A stretch of 64,000 nucleotides of DNA from VAZQ01 sp046733355 (GCA_046733355.1 JBKPOZ010000020.1:1-64000); one strand, 5' to 3'; positions 1-10,521 are shown, numbered from the stretch's first letter. Notes: generated by a model from the sequence alone, not told the origin. Made by a program: numbers and translations.

Positions 1-130
1 TGCGTCCAGAACGCGCCCAATGAGCCCAGTAGACCAAGAAAAAAGGACGACACAGCCTCCAACATGACTGGCCTTTCGCATGTACACTCTACAATCTCTC
101 CGCACCCCAAATACGCAACGGTTCCCAGCG

Positions 131-205
131 GGGAGAGGGCAGGGGTAAGGGGGTCACTCTCGTAGACGTTAACCCTCACCCTAACCCTCTCCCTTAGGGA
201 GAGGG
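131..205. repeat. GGGAGAGGG-type palindromic repeat
   Basis: Nested inverted repeats lie just upstream of the first gene. CCCTCTCCC (185-193) and GGGAGAGGG (197-205) form a perfect 9-bp stem around TTA. A further G-rich arm (about 131-152) is roughly complementary to the C-rich stretch 171-191. Purine/pyrimidine-rich palindromes of this kind are commonly dispersed between genes in rhizobial and related genomes. No coding signal is seen in 1-268 apart from this element. Confidence 0.6.
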
Positions 206-268
206 AACCTAGCTGAGCTCGCCGGGAGATCATTGGCAAAGCTGACTCACAGAAAAGAGAGTAAGCGC

Positions 269-1690
<1,422 letters not shown>

Positions 1691-1755
1691 CAGCAACGAT
1701 CGACGCGCCCCTCGCGCCCAAAGGGCGTAGAGCACGTGCTGTGCTATAAAAGAGC

Positions 1756-3768
1756 ATGCAGCGGAACGCGCGACCACAGGCCAAAAGTCACAGCGAAGCC
1801 GAACCGGGGTGGTCGTGGCAGGCGTCGATCGTGGTCGCGGTTGTCGTAGGCTGCGTTTACATCCTTTCCGCAAACATGAGCCTTGCGCTGCTCACGCCGG
1901 ACGGCGTTGCCGTGTTTTGGCCGGCGGCCGGCATTGCCGCGGGCGCGCTGATTGCCTTGGGTCCACATGCGCGTGCGGGGGTGGTGGCGGGCACAATGCT
2001 GGCAACGGTGATCGCAAATCTCCTCGGCGATCGAAACGTTTTGAGCTCCATCGTCTTCGGTTTCTGCAATGCGGGCGAAGCCTTGCTTGCCGCCGGGATC
2101 ATCGAGCGGTTCTTCGGCTGGCCGTTCAGGCTCGATCGGCTGCGCAACGTGCTCGGCCTTCTCGCAGCGGCAATCGTCGCAACCGCTGTCTCCGGTATTG
2201 GCGGAGCGCTTGGCTTTGCGCTCTTTCACGACGCGAAGGGCTCGCTCTTCGCCACCTGGCAGAACTGGTTCGCGTCCGACGCGCTCGGCATTGTCACCAT
2301 TGCGCCACTGATCATCGGTCTTGCGTCGCTCGGGCGCGAGCTTCCTGCGCGCAGCGAAGCCATGGAAGGCCTCATTGCGCTCGCATCGCTCATAGTGATG
2401 AGCATCATTGTGATTGCGCTGCCGCAGGAGCCATGGGCGAGGGTCGTGCCGATTGCGCTGCTGTTTCCAATCCTTTTGTGGATCGCGGCGCGCTGTCCGC
2501 CCGTTTTCGCGGCGGCTGCGGCTTTTGTCGTAACGCTCGCAATCGTGGGCACGACGATCATCGAAATTGGTCACTTCGGCGGTCGAGGTCTGCCGATGCC
2601 AGAGCGCGTCCTGACTGCGCGCGCCGGCATTCTGGGGGTCGCACTCTGTGCCTACGTTCTCGCCGCGTTGTTTGCGGAGCGGCGGCAGCAGGCACTTGCG
2701 CTTGCCGAGAGCGAAGCCCGGGTGCAGGAGGCTCTCACGGCGGGAGCGGTCACAACATTCGTCTGGGATCTCACCATCGGCGAGTCACGGCGCAGCGTCA
2801 ACGCAGCGCAGGTCCTTGGATTCAATCCGGAGAAAACCTTTGCGGCGAGCGATTTCCTGGCGGGGGTGCATCCTGATGACCGTGAACGGTTCAGGGCGTT
2901 GGTGCGCAGGCTCAGCCCCGAAGATCCCGACTATACCTTCACTTTCCGCTTCACGCAGGCGGACGGCCGGCAAGTCTGGCTCGAGGAGACTGCAAAGGCG
3001 GAATTCGACAGCATTGGAGAACTCGTACGCCTGAAAGGCCTTACGCTTGACGTGACTGCGCGCAAGCAATCCGAGGACCAGCAGAGTCTGCTCATCGCCG
3101 AGCTTGATCAGCGCGTCAAAAAGCTGATGGCGCGTGTCGCCGTCATGGCCAAGGACATGGGCCAACACGGCGGTTCACTGGATACCTACATTCGCGCCTT
3201 GGATGAGCGCATCCAGTCCATCTCCGGCGCGCACACACTGCTCAGCCAGAATCGTTGGCGCGGCGCCGAAGTTGCCGAGCTGGTCCGAAATCAGCTTTCG
3301 CCCTGCGCAACCGAAGCAAACGCGATTGTTGACGGCCCTCGCGTTACACTCAGCGTGGAAACCGCGCAGGTATTGGCAATGGCGCTGCACGAGCTAGTGA
3401 CGAACGCTGCCAAGTATGGCGCCCTGTCGAGTCCGCACGGGCGCGTGGAGGTGACTTGGAGCCGTCGGAGCGGCAGCGGTGCGGATCACCTGGACATCGA
3501 CTGGCAGGAGATGGGCGGTCCGCCTGCTGGCGCTGTGCCGCAATCCAAATACGGCATCAGCGTCATTCGCGATCTGATCCCGCGTGAGCTCGGCGGCTCG
3601 GTTGACCTGACATTCGCGCCGGCGGGCGTGCGTTGCAGAATTGAGGTTCCTCTCAACGACGCGCCTCGGCAGGAACGTGCAACAAACGGACCAGTGCCCT
3701 CAAGCGTTCCGACCGATACCGATGTCGCACGAAGCGCTGTTAAACCGCAGCCAACGCGAACCTCCTGA
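1756..3768 (+). CDS. MASE1-PAS-HWE family sensor histidine kinase, phospho-acceptor His replaced
   Basis: A 670-residue membrane sensor. Residues about 15-310 form a multi-helix MASE1-type integral membrane sensor domain. Residues about 325-440 form a PAS domain with a PAC-like end. The C-terminus is an HWE/HisKA_2-type dimerisation region and ATPase domain, with LHELVTNAAKYGALS as the N box and YGISVIRDLIPRELGG as a later ATPase motif. In this family the phospho-acceptor is the His of an ELxHRVKN motif. Here the motif reads ELDQRVKK, with Gln452 encoded by CAG at 3109-3111. The protein may therefore not autophosphorylate in the usual way. No response regulator gene is adjacent. Confidence 0.85.
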   Translation: MQRNARPQAKSHSEAEPGWSWQASIVVAVVVGCVYILSANMSLALLTPDGVAVFWPAAGIAAGALIALGPHARAGVVAGTMLATVIANLLGDRNVLSSIVFGFCNAGEALLAAGIIERFFGWPFRLDRLRNVLGLLAAAIVATAVSGIGGALGFALFHDAKGSLFATWQNWFASDALGIVTIAPLIIGLASLGRELPARSEAMEGLIALASLIVMSIIVIALPQEPWARVVPIALLFPILLWIAARCPPVFAAAAAFVVTLAIVGTTIIEIGHFGGRGLPMPERVLTARAGILGVALCAYVLAALFAERRQQALALAESEARVQEALTAGAVTTFVWDLTIGESRRSVNAAQVLGFNPEKTFAASDFLAGVHPDDRERFRALVRRLSPEDPDYTFTFRFTQADGRQVWLEETAKAEFDSIGELVRLKGLTLDVTARKQSEDQQSLLIAELDQRVKKLMARVAVMAKDMGQHGGSLDTYIRALDERIQSISGAHTLLSQNRWRGAEVAELVRNQLSPCATEANAIVDGPRVTLSVETAQVLAMALHELVTNAAKYGALSSPHGRVEVTWSRRSGSGADHLDIDWQEMGGPPAGAVPQSKYGISVIRDLIPRELGGSVDLTFAPAGVRCRIEVPLNDAPRQERATNGPVPSSVPTDTDVARSAVKPQPTRTS

Positions 3769-3936
3769 CTGATTAATCTTGACACGGCAAACCTCGGACA
3801 TCGCCCCATCCCGACAAGCTGCTCGCGCTTGCGGACGAGTGCACCTGCTTCGGCGCTCACCGTAACGGTCACATTACCTGACACCCGCCCGAACGCCGAT
3901 AGTTCCGCTCTATCGCGATATGCGAGCAGGATATTT

Positions 3937-3964
3937 TTGCCGTCAAAGAGAAGCGGGGTATACT
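3937..3964 (+). promoter_or_regulatory. candidate sigma70-type promoter for the Rieske oxygenase genes
   Basis: TTGCCG (3937-3942) and TATACT (3959-3964) are separated by 16 bp, about 95 bp before the oxygenase alpha start. The intervening 3769-4057 stretch shows no gene. This is a match by eye only. Confidence 0.4.
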
Positions 3965-4057
3965 ATCGACAGGCAGGCAGTGAGCCGCGGGATTTTCTCG
4001 ACCGTGCATCGGCGATGCCCGTTTTGCTTGCGAGGCTGCGCTCATACGGAGGCTTTC

Positions 4058-5287
4058 ATGAACGTGCAGGTGGGCAAGGTCGCTTACGACAGCGATCAGG
4101 CAATTCCATTTGTCGACAGCCGGATTTACAGCGATCAAGGGATTTTCGAGGAAGAGCTCGAGAAGATCTGGAAAAAGGTGTGGCTCGTAACGGTGCACGA
4201 GTCTGAGCTGGCAGAGGCGCTTGATTTTCGCACGCTGACGCTGGCGCGCGAGCCCATCGTCATCGTACGCGGCACGGATAACAAGATCCGCGCGTTCCTC
4301 AACGTCTGTCCGCATCGCGGCAATCTCATTCTGCGGCAGCCGTCGGGCAGCCTTACGGTCGCCGAGCCGTCGGGCAATGCCAATCATATGACCTGCATGT
4401 TCCATGCCTGGCAATTCGACTGCTTCGGGCGCTGCGTCGATATTCCGCGCGCCAAAGCGGGCTATCAGGAGCGGCTGAAAAAAGAGGACGTGTCACTGAA
4501 GGAGCTGCCGTGCGAAGTCGCCTATGGCGGCTTTGTCTGGGTTTCGCTCAACTCGAATTGTGCCCCGCTATCCGAATACATCGGAGGCGCCTTCGATATC
4601 ATGAAAGAGGAGCTCGATACCGAGCCGCTCACCATCTTTCATTATCACAAAGCGATCATTCCGAGTAACTACAAGCTGTGGCATGACACCAACAGCGAGT
4701 TCTATCACGACTACATGCATTACTTTAACCGCGCCACGAGCATGCGGCAGAAGGGATATTTCGAGCGCAAGTACACGACCTTTGCCAATGGTCATGCCAC
4801 CGTCGGTTCCATGGAGGTCAAATACGACGCCTATCAGGGAGCGACCGACCGCGTGCTGTCCTTTCCCGGAATGCCGCGCAACGGCTGGAAGATGGTCGAT
4901 CTGTTCCCGGGCGCGACGTTCAACATCCGCGGCTCCTCGCTGCGCGTTGATACGATGACGCCGCTCGCGCCGGACCGGGTGATGATTGAGTTCCGCGGGC
5001 TTGGCCTCAAGCGCGATACTCAGGAAGAGCAGGACCAGCGCGTGCGCGATCACAACGTGATCTGGGGACCGTTCGGGCGCAACCTGCACGAGGATCTGCT
5101 CGGCATTACCGGTCAGGGTGTGAGCATGCGGCCGGGCTCGACGCCGAAGCACATTCTGCACGGCAGGCGCGAGGACAATACCATCCACGACGAGATCGGA
5201 ATGCGGCACTTCTACGCCGAGTGGGCGCGCCGCATGGACCGCTCTCCCTCCGACCCGTTCTTCGGTACCCAGATCGCCGCAGAATAA
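4058..5287 (+). CDS. Rieske non-heme iron oxygenase, alpha (catalytic) subunit
   Basis: 409-residue catalytic subunit of an aromatic-ring-hydroxylating-type oxygenase. The Rieske 2Fe-2S ligands are Cys84, His86, Cys113 and His116 (CPHRG and CMFHAW). The gap between the two ligand pairs is 26 residues rather than the usual 16-17. The mononuclear iron site is probably in NSEFYHDYMH, with Glu/Asp and two His. The ATG at 4058 has a clear ACGGAGG ribosome site 6-11 bp upstream; the open frame extends further 5' without family similarity. It is followed by the small beta subunit and a Rieske ferredoxin, forming a multicomponent oxygenase. The substrate is unknown: aromatic acids or sulfonates are possible, and N- or O-demethylation cannot be excluded. 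Confidence 0.88.
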   Translation: MNVQVGKVAYDSDQAIPFVDSRIYSDQGIFEEELEKIWKKVWLVTVHESELAEALDFRTLTLAREPIVIVRGTDNKIRAFLNVCPHRGNLILRQPSGSLTVAEPSGNANHMTCMFHAWQFDCFGRCVDIPRAKAGYQERLKKEDVSLKELPCEVAYGGFVWVSLNSNCAPLSEYIGGAFDIMKEELDTEPLTIFHYHKAIIPSNYKLWHDTNSEFYHDYMHYFNRATSMRQKGYFERKYTTFANGHATVGSMEVKYDAYQGATDRVLSFPGMPRNGWKMVDLFPGATFNIRGSSLRVDTMTPLAPDRVMIEFRGLGLKRDTQEEQDQRVRDHNVIWGPFGRNLHEDLLGITGQGVSMRPGSTPKHILHGRREDNTIHDEIGMRHFYAEWARRMDRSPSDPFFGTQIAAE

Positions 5288-5325
5288 ACTCTCCGGAACC
5301 GGCGTCAGACAGCGGGAGGTCGCTC

Positions 5326-5835
5326 ATGAACATCATGACAAAGCCCGAATTGAAATCCATCGAGCGCGCGATCCAGGACGTGATCTACCGCGCCTGTCTG
5401 CTTCTCGATGACGAAAAGTTCATGGATTGGCTCGGCCTCTGCACATCCGACTTCAAATACCGGATCACGACCTACAGCCCGGAAATTCGCCGGCGCATGA
5501 CCTGGTTCGAGCAGGATCTCGCTGGCATGAAAGGCATCATCGAGATGCTGCCCAAGCACAATACCGATCACGGCCGCCTCACGCGACACGCCACGAATTA
5601 CACGGTGGATCTGGATGCCTCCTTGAATGAGGCGAGGGCAGTGACCTCGTTTGCCTGCTATCGCACCATGCTCGACGGCATCAATTCGCATATTGATTCG
5701 GGGGAATCGCAGCTGTTCCTGATCGGGAAATATTACGACCGGTTCCGGCTCTCCGAGGATGGTCCAAAGTTCTCGGAACGCAATGTATCCCTCGACACGC
5801 GGCGGCTGGATAAGGGATCGCACTACCCGATCTGA
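5326..5835 (+). CDS. ring-hydroxylating oxygenase beta subunit (NTF2-like)
   Basis: 169 residues with the small alpha+beta NTF2/SnoaL-like fold expected of oxygenase beta subunits, which support the alpha3beta3 hexamer and are not catalytic. Typical features are the N-terminal helix with YRACLLLDDEKFMDWL and the later TRHATNYTVDL and LFLIGKYYDRF segments. The ATG at 5326 follows a GGGAGG ribosome site. It starts 38 bp after the alpha subunit stop, so the genes are probably co-transcribed. Confidence 0.85.
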   Translation: MNIMTKPELKSIERAIQDVIYRACLLLDDEKFMDWLGLCTSDFKYRITTYSPEIRRRMTWFEQDLAGMKGIIEMLPKHNTDHGRLTRHATNYTVDLDASLNEARAVTSFACYRTMLDGINSHIDSGESQLFLIGKYYDRFRLSEDGPKFSERNVSLDTRRLDKGSHYPI

Positions 5836-5871
5836 ACGCCGTCCCTTCTTTATTACACCTGGAGTTGCGCA

Positions 5872-6207
5872 TTGGCCTGGCAGAGGCTTTGCTCTGCGGA
5901 TGCAGTTTCGAGCGGCTCTCTGACCGGTGTTGATGTGCACGGCGTGCGCGTTCTGGTCACCAGGACAGACGGCGATTACGTGGCATTTCCGCCCCTCTGT
6001 CCGCATATGGCCGAACCCCTGGAAAGCTCGGGCATTTGCGCGGAGGGCACACTCACCTGCACCAAGCACATCTGGCAATGGGATCTGAAAACGGGGGCGC
6101 CGATGGGCGATGCGGAGAAGCCTCTGCTTTATTACCCGGTGAGGCTGCAAGGAAACGATCTCTGGATCGATTTCGAACGCGAGCTGGCCTACGATTACGA
6201 GGATTGA
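5872..6207 (+). CDS. Rieske-type 2Fe-2S ferredoxin
   Basis: 111-residue soluble Rieske ferredoxin that should pass electrons from the reductase at 6797-7888 to the oxygenase alpha subunit. Ligand motifs are CPH and CTKH separated by 17 residues, the normal spacing for this fold. The start is TTG at 5872, with a GGAG ribosome site at about 5863-5866; no ATG fits. It lies 36 bp downstream of the beta subunit and ends the forward part of the oxygenase gene set. Confidence 0.88.
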   Translation: MAWQRLCSADAVSSGSLTGVDVHGVRVLVTRTDGDYVAFPPLCPHMAEPLESSGICAEGTLTCTKHIWQWDLKTGAPMGDAEKPLLYYPVRLQGNDLWIDFERELAYDYED

Positions 6208-6306
6208 TCGCAGGCCGCCATGGCGGGGCTTGTCAACGCAAGCCGGGTAAATCAGCCGACTTGCGGTGCACGACTATTCGGTTCTGCGCTGCACGCACGC
6301 GCTTGA

Positions 6307-6777
6307 TCAGGTGACCCCCTCCAGCATGGCGCTCTGCTCCAGAAAGCTCTGCGTGATCATCCTGGCAAGCCGCCGCATCACGAGATAGCCGGACCGCGGC
6401 TCCCCATCGAGAATGTTCAGCAGCGCCTCGCCGTCGATGTCAAGCAACCGGCAGTCTTCGAGCGCGATCACTGTGGCAATGCGGCGCGGCTGGTCGCCGA
6501 GGAGAGCGGCCCATCCCAGGATGTCCCCGGCGGCGATGATCGTGCCTTGCGCTGCCGGCCGTCCATCGGCGCCGAGGATGAATCGCAGCCGCCCCTCGGC
6601 GACCACATAGGCGCTGCGCGCGGGATCGCCGACGGCATAGAGCGTTTCGCCTTCCTCCACGGTTTGCGGCCTGGCCAGTCTGGCGAGCCTCTGCAGTATT
6701 TCGCTCGAGACGCCCTGCAGAATGTCGGTCGCACGTAATATTTCGACGTTGTCGATTTCCCTGACCGCCGCGGTCAT
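6307..6777 (-). CDS. cyclic-nucleotide-binding domain protein without DNA-binding domain
   Basis: 156 residues made almost entirely of a Crp/Fnr-type cNMP-binding beta-barrel (VEEGETLYAVGDPARSAYVV, GDILGWAALLGD). No helix-turn-helix follows: the protein stops after the connecting helix (MRRLARMITQSFLEQ). It is therefore not a conventional transcription factor. It lies convergent to the ferredoxin gene and 19 bp downstream of the reductase gene on the same strand, so it is probably part of the reductase/transporter operon. A redox-sensor or regulatory-subunit role is conceivable but unsupported. Confidence 0.75.
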   Translation of the reverse strand: MTAAVREIDNVEILRATDILQGVSSEILQRLARLARPQTVEEGETLYAVGDPARSAYVVAEGRLRFILGADGRPAAQGTIIAAGDILGWAALLGDQPRRIATVIALEDCRLLDIDGEALLNILDGEPRSGYLVMRRLARMITQSFLEQSAMLEGVT

Positions 6778-6796
6778 TGTTTCACCTCGCTTGGGC

Positions 6797-7888
6797 TCAA
6801 CTGAACTTGTCGTAGCGGATATCGCGCACCGGCAGCCGTCCCTGCGTAATCAGCATGCGAATGGACACATCGACGAGGACCGGCGGGCCCGCCACATAGG
6901 CAACGCGTCCGGCGAACTTTTCGGCAAGATCGCGTGCTGCAATTTCGTGCGGGAAACCCGATTCGAAGCCAAGCCGCGGATAGCGCTTGCGCAGCTCATC
7001 TCGGGGCACGTCATGCGAGGTTACGACCTTGATGCGCAACATGTCGGGAAAAGCCGCGGCAAATGCGTGCAGCTCGTCGAGGTAGAACATATCGGCGTTG
7101 CTGCGCACGCCAAAGAACACATCGGCCTCGAAATGCGCGAAGTGCCGGGAGGAATGGCCAGCTTGGAGTATCGAAATCATCGAGGCAATCCCCGATCCGC
7201 CCGCGATGCACACAATCGTGCGCTGCTCCTGCGGAACGAAGATCGCCTTGCCGAGCGGCCCAAACCATTCCAGCGAATCGCCGGGCTGTGCGCGGGAAAA
7301 CAGCCATTCCGTGAATGCGCCGCCGGGCTTTCGTTTGACCACGAATTCTGCATGCGGCGAGGAGCCCGGGTGATTGATCATCGAGTAGCCGCGGAAGCCG
7401 GCAACCTGCGGAATGCGCAGCACCGCGAATTGGCCGGCGTCGAACTCCAGTGCCGGATCAAGGTTCAGGCTGAGCCTGACCACGTCCTCGGTGAGCCGAG
7501 CAATGTGCGCGACCACGCCCCGGCCGAACTGCGGTCGAATGCGCACACTCGAATTGAGATTGACGCTGCCGGGTATCTCGAAGCTGCATTGCGCAAGCGC
7601 GCGGGTCTGACACAGCAGAACCTCGTCGCGATCTGCACGCAGATACTTGTTCCCCGCGGCCTGGGGCCAGTCGCGCACGAGGACCCCCGCCGTGCGCCTT
7701 GCCTTGCAGGTGCCGCAGGTGCCAGTCGCGCACTCGTACGGAACTGCCACGCCTGCCCGCAGCGCGGCGTACAGAATAGGCTCGTGCGGCGCCGCCTCGA
7801 AGGCGCAAGTCGAAATCTTGGACCGCGCTTCGATTGTTGCGGTCGGTCTTTGCACCGGCCGGGAAAGTGAACCAGGCAGGTCTTGCAT
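6797..7888 (-). CDS. oxygenase reductase: plant-type 2Fe-2S ferredoxin plus FAD/NAD(P)H domains
   Basis: 363-residue flavoprotein reductase. The N-terminal part holds a plant-type 2Fe-2S cluster motif (CATGTCGTC, with the fourth Cys in LLCQT). It is followed by an FAD-binding domain (FRGYSMIN) and an NAD-binding domain (IAGGSGIASMISIL, near-C-terminal VAGPP). The order ferredoxin-FAD-NAD matches reductases such as BenC or the methane/phenol hydroxylase reductases. It should supply electrons to the Rieske system encoded divergently. The ATG at 7888 is 4 bp from the stop of the upstream ABC ATPase, which indicates one operon; an earlier in-frame start at 7963 would overlap that gene by 71 bp. 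Confidence 0.85.
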   Translation of the reverse strand: MQDLPGSLSRPVQRPTATIEARSKISTCAFEAAPHEPILYAALRAGVAVPYECATGTCGTCKARRTAGVLVRDWPQAAGNKYLRADRDEVLLCQTRALAQCSFEIPGSVNLNSSVRIRPQFGRGVVAHIARLTEDVVRLSLNLDPALEFDAGQFAVLRIPQVAGFRGYSMINHPGSSPHAEFVVKRKPGGAFTEWLFSRAQPGDSLEWFGPLGKAIFVPQEQRTIVCIAGGSGIASMISILQAGHSSRHFAHFEADVFFGVRSNADMFYLDELHAFAAAFPDMLRIKVVTSHDVPRDELRKRYPRLGFESGFPHEIAARDLAEKFAGRVAYVAGPPVLVDVSIRMLITQGRLPVRDIRYDKFS

Positions 7889-7892
7889 CACA

Positions 7893-8798
7893 TCAGGACG
7901 ATTTCTGAATCCGCTTCGAGTAGGCCTCGATGAAATCCGCGGCCGCCTTGCTGCCGCGCGCAAATGATTTCATTGCCTCATCATGGAGGAGCGACAGCGC
8001 TTCCATCTTGATGAGATTGGCGTGGTCGTTCTCGACCACGTCCTCGGGGCGCCGCGGGCGCGGCAGGGTCACGTCGAGAACGGAGCGCACCCGGGCAGGC
8101 GTGTTGGTCATCACCAGAATTCGATCGGCAAGCAATATCGCCTCGTCGATATCGGTGGTGACGAAGAAAGTGGTGCGGCGCGTTTCGTTGTAAAGCTTGC
8201 CGTAGTATTCCTGCATGAGCGTCTTGGTCATGGCATCGAGGCCGCGAAACGGCTCGTCGAGGATCATGACCTTCGGCTCGTTGATCATCGCGCGCGCGAG
8301 CTCGGCGCGGCGCTGCATGCCGCCCGATAGCTGGGTGGGATATTTGCGGCGGAACGCGGCCAGCCCAACCTTGTCGAGCAGAAATTCCGCCCTGCCGACC
8401 GCTGCCGCGCCGGCTGCGGCGCGCGCGCGCGGCCCGAACATGATGTTGCCGAACGTCGTCATCCAGGGAAACAGCGCCGTCTCCTGAAACAGCACCAGGC
8501 GATCCACTCCCGGCCCGACGACGGGCTTGCCGTCGATCGTTATTGTTCCCGTGGTTGGCCGCTCGAACCCTGCGATCAGGCGGATGAGCGTGCTCTTGCC
8601 GCATCCGGAGGGCCCGATCATCACCGTGAGCTTCCCGCGTTCGAGCACGAAAGAGCAGTCGCGCACGATGATCTTGGCGAATTTTCCCACTCCGTAGGAC
8701 TTGCTGACGCTGTTCACCACGATCTCTGCGGCGGGCGGCAGCGCGGCGCCCCGGACGAGATCGATACCCGGAATCTCCGGCATGGAAGCGACGGTCAT
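7893..8798 (-). CDS. NitT/TauT-type ABC transporter ATPase with altered H-loop
   Basis: 301-residue importer ATPase of the nitrate/sulfonate/taurine class. Walker A is GPSGCGKST, the Q-loop is in FQETALFPW, the signature is LSGGM, and Walker B is VMILDEP. The switch (H-loop) histidine, normally in a THD motif, is Thr: the sequence reads FFVTTDIDEA (codon ACC). This suggests weakened hydrolysis at the site built on this subunit's Walker A. It is followed by the reductase gene and preceded by a permease, with only 1 bp separating the permease stop from this start. Confidence 0.88.
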   Translation of the reverse strand: MTVASMPEIPGIDLVRGAALPPAAEIVVNSVSKSYGVGKFAKIIVRDCSFVLERGKLTVMIGPSGCGKSTLIRLIAGFERPTTGTITIDGKPVVGPGVDRLVLFQETALFPWMTTFGNIMFGPRARAAAGAAAVGRAEFLLDKVGLAAFRRKYPTQLSGGMQRRAELARAMINEPKVMILDEPFRGLDAMTKTLMQEYYGKLYNETRRTTFFVTTDIDEAILLADRILVMTNTPARVRSVLDVTLPRPRRPEDVVENDHANLIKMEALSLLHDEAMKSFARGSKAAADFIEAYSKRIQKSS

Positions 8799-8799
8799 G

Positions 8800-9621
8800 T
8801 CACTGCTCCCGCAGCCAGGGCGTCACCAGCTCGCCCAGCTTCCGCAACAGCGCGCTCGATACGAACCCGGCGATACCGATGCTGATCATGCCGATGACGA
8901 TCTGCGTATACGAGCCGCCCATATATGAATTCCAGATGAAGAACCCGAGCCCGCCGCCCTTGGCCCCGCCCATGGAAGCCGCGCTGCCGCCGCCGGATAT
9001 CATCTCTGCGGCGACGACCACCTCCCACACAATGCCGACGCCCACCGTCGCGCCAACAATGACCGACGGCACCGTGCCGGGAAGAATGATTCGCCGGAAA
9101 ATGTCCCAGCGCGACGAGCCCATGGAACGCGCCGCCTGGTAGTAGCGCACGTCGATTGTCTGCGCGCCTCCGATCACGTTTATGACGATGACGTAAAAAG
9201 CGCCCAGAAACGTGACGAAGTCGATCGACAATTCCTGTGTCGGCCAGAAGATGATCGATGCCGGAACCCACGCAAGGGGCGGGATCGGGCGCAGTACTTC
9301 GAACACTGGGAATGTCGTGCCGTAGAACGTCCGGCTCACCGCCATGCCCAGCCCGAGTGGAATCCCCACCAGCATCGCGGCGATAAATCCGGCGAACACC
9401 CGGCGCCCGCTCAAGTACCAGCTGAACCAGTAGCTCGGATCGAACATCAGCTCGGTGAACGTCCTCGCGACCGCCGAGGGTGGCGGAACTCGCAAGATTC
9501 CGGTGCGCGCCACCGTTTCCCAAAAGAGGATGAAAACCACTGTAGCAATCACGCCCCGCCAGAACCTGGTGCTGGCGATGGTGCTGTAGATGGGCGCTGC
9601 TCGAGCGCTCCTCTGCATCAT
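8800..9621 (-). CDS. NitT/TauT-type ABC transporter permease (first)
   Basis: 273-residue inner-membrane permease of the SsuC/TauC/NrtB class, with about six transmembrane helices. The cytoplasmic EAA-type loop is recognisable around RYYQAARSMGSSRWDIFRRI. The run VFEVLRPIPPLAWVP is typical of this class. A glycine-rich stretch (ISGGGSAASMGGAKGGG) between the last helices is unusual for the class. The start abuts the stop of the upstream ATPase gene, implying one transcript. Confidence 0.88.
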   Translation of the reverse strand: MMQRSARAAPIYSTIASTRFWRGVIATVVFILFWETVARTGILRVPPPSAVARTFTELMFDPSYWFSWYLSGRRVFAGFIAAMLVGIPLGLGMAVSRTFYGTTFPVFEVLRPIPPLAWVPASIIFWPTQELSIDFVTFLGAFYVIVINVIGGAQTIDVRYYQAARSMGSSRWDIFRRIILPGTVPSVIVGATVGVGIVWEVVVAAEMISGGGSAASMGGAKGGGLGFFIWNSYMGGSYTQIVIGMISIGIAGFVSSALLRKLGELVTPWLREQ

Positions 9622-10521
9622 TCAGCGCTCCCTCTCGCCGGCGGCGAAAGCCTTTAACGCCTCCTCGTGGACTGCCGCTATGGTCTCGTCGAGGTACTCG
9701 CGAAAACGCTTTGCCGTGAGGACGCTGTAATCGCGCGGATGGGGGATATCGACCGTCAATATCTTCTTGGGACGACATGGGCGGGTGGTCATGATCACGA
9801 CGCGATGGCCGAGAAAAATCGCTTCCTCAAGGTCGTGTGTAATGAAGAAAATGGTGACCTGGTTTTTATCGAAAGTCTCGAGCAGGGCCTCGTGCATCAC
9901 CGATTTGGTCAGTGAATCGAGCGCGCGATAGGGTTCGTCCAGAAGCAGCACCTTTGGATCGTTCATCAGGGCGCGCGCGATCTCCACTCGGCGCCGCATT
10001 CCTGAGGAAATCTCCCCGGGATAATTGCTTTCGAGGTTGTGCAGTCCCGAATCGGCGAGCATTGCCCGCGCCTTCTCGTACGCTTCTTTCTGCGGCAGGC
10101 GTCCCTGCACCATCGGGCCGAATGCCACGTTCTCGATGATGGTCTTCCAGGGAAACAGGGCGCCGTTCTGAAACACGACGATACGGTCCGGACCGGGCTC
10201 GGCCTTCAGCTTGCCGGGTCCGCACAGCACCTCGCCGTCGAGTTGAATCGTTCCGGAAGTTATACTGTGAAAGCCGGCGATGGCGTTGAGCAGTGTGGTC
10301 TTGCCGCAACCGGAGGGACCGACCACAACGGTAATCTTTCCTGCCGGAACGTCGAACGTACAATTATCGACGGCGAGAATGCCAGCTTCGTGCGAGCCAT
10401 AGGTCTTCACGACATCGGTGATGCGAATCTCGCCTTTGCTCGCGGTTGGTGCCACGCAAGGAGGTTCCTCCACCGCAGGCGCGGTCGAGCGCTCGTTGGT
10501 CGATATCGCAGCGGAATTCAC
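9622..10521 (-). CDS. NitT/TauT-type ABC transporter ATPase with weakened signature motif
   Basis: 299-residue second ATPase of the same transporter set. Walker A is GPSGCGKTT, Walker B is VLLLDEP, and the H-loop is normal (FFITHDLEEA). The ABC signature reads ISSGM instead of LSGGM. I place the start at the GTG at 10521: it overlaps the upstream permease stop as GTGA and has a GGAGCGG ribosome site just upstream. A start at 10557 is open but would overlap by 40 bp. This subunit carries an intact H-loop but a poor signature, which mirrors the partner ATPase at 7893-8798. Confidence 0.88.
   Translation of the reverse strand: MNSAAISTNERSTAPAVEEPPCVAPTASKGEIRITDVVKTYGSHEAGILAVDNCTFDVPAGKITVVVGPSGCGKTTLLNAIAGFHSITSGTIQLDGEVLCGPGKLKAEPGPDRIVVFQNGALFPWKTIIENVAFGPMVQGRLPQKEAYEKARAMLADSGLHNLESNYPGEISSGMRRRVEIARALMNDPKVLLLDEPYRALDSLTKSVMHEALLETFDKNQVTIFFITHDLEEAIFLGHRVVIMTTRPCRPKKILTVDIPHPRDYSVLTAKRFREYLDETIAAVHEEALKAFAAGERER

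Noticed and set aside
3779..3784. TTGACA after the sensor kinase gene
   Set aside because: No -10-like hexamer 15-19 bp downstream; the better promoter candidate is at 3937-3964.
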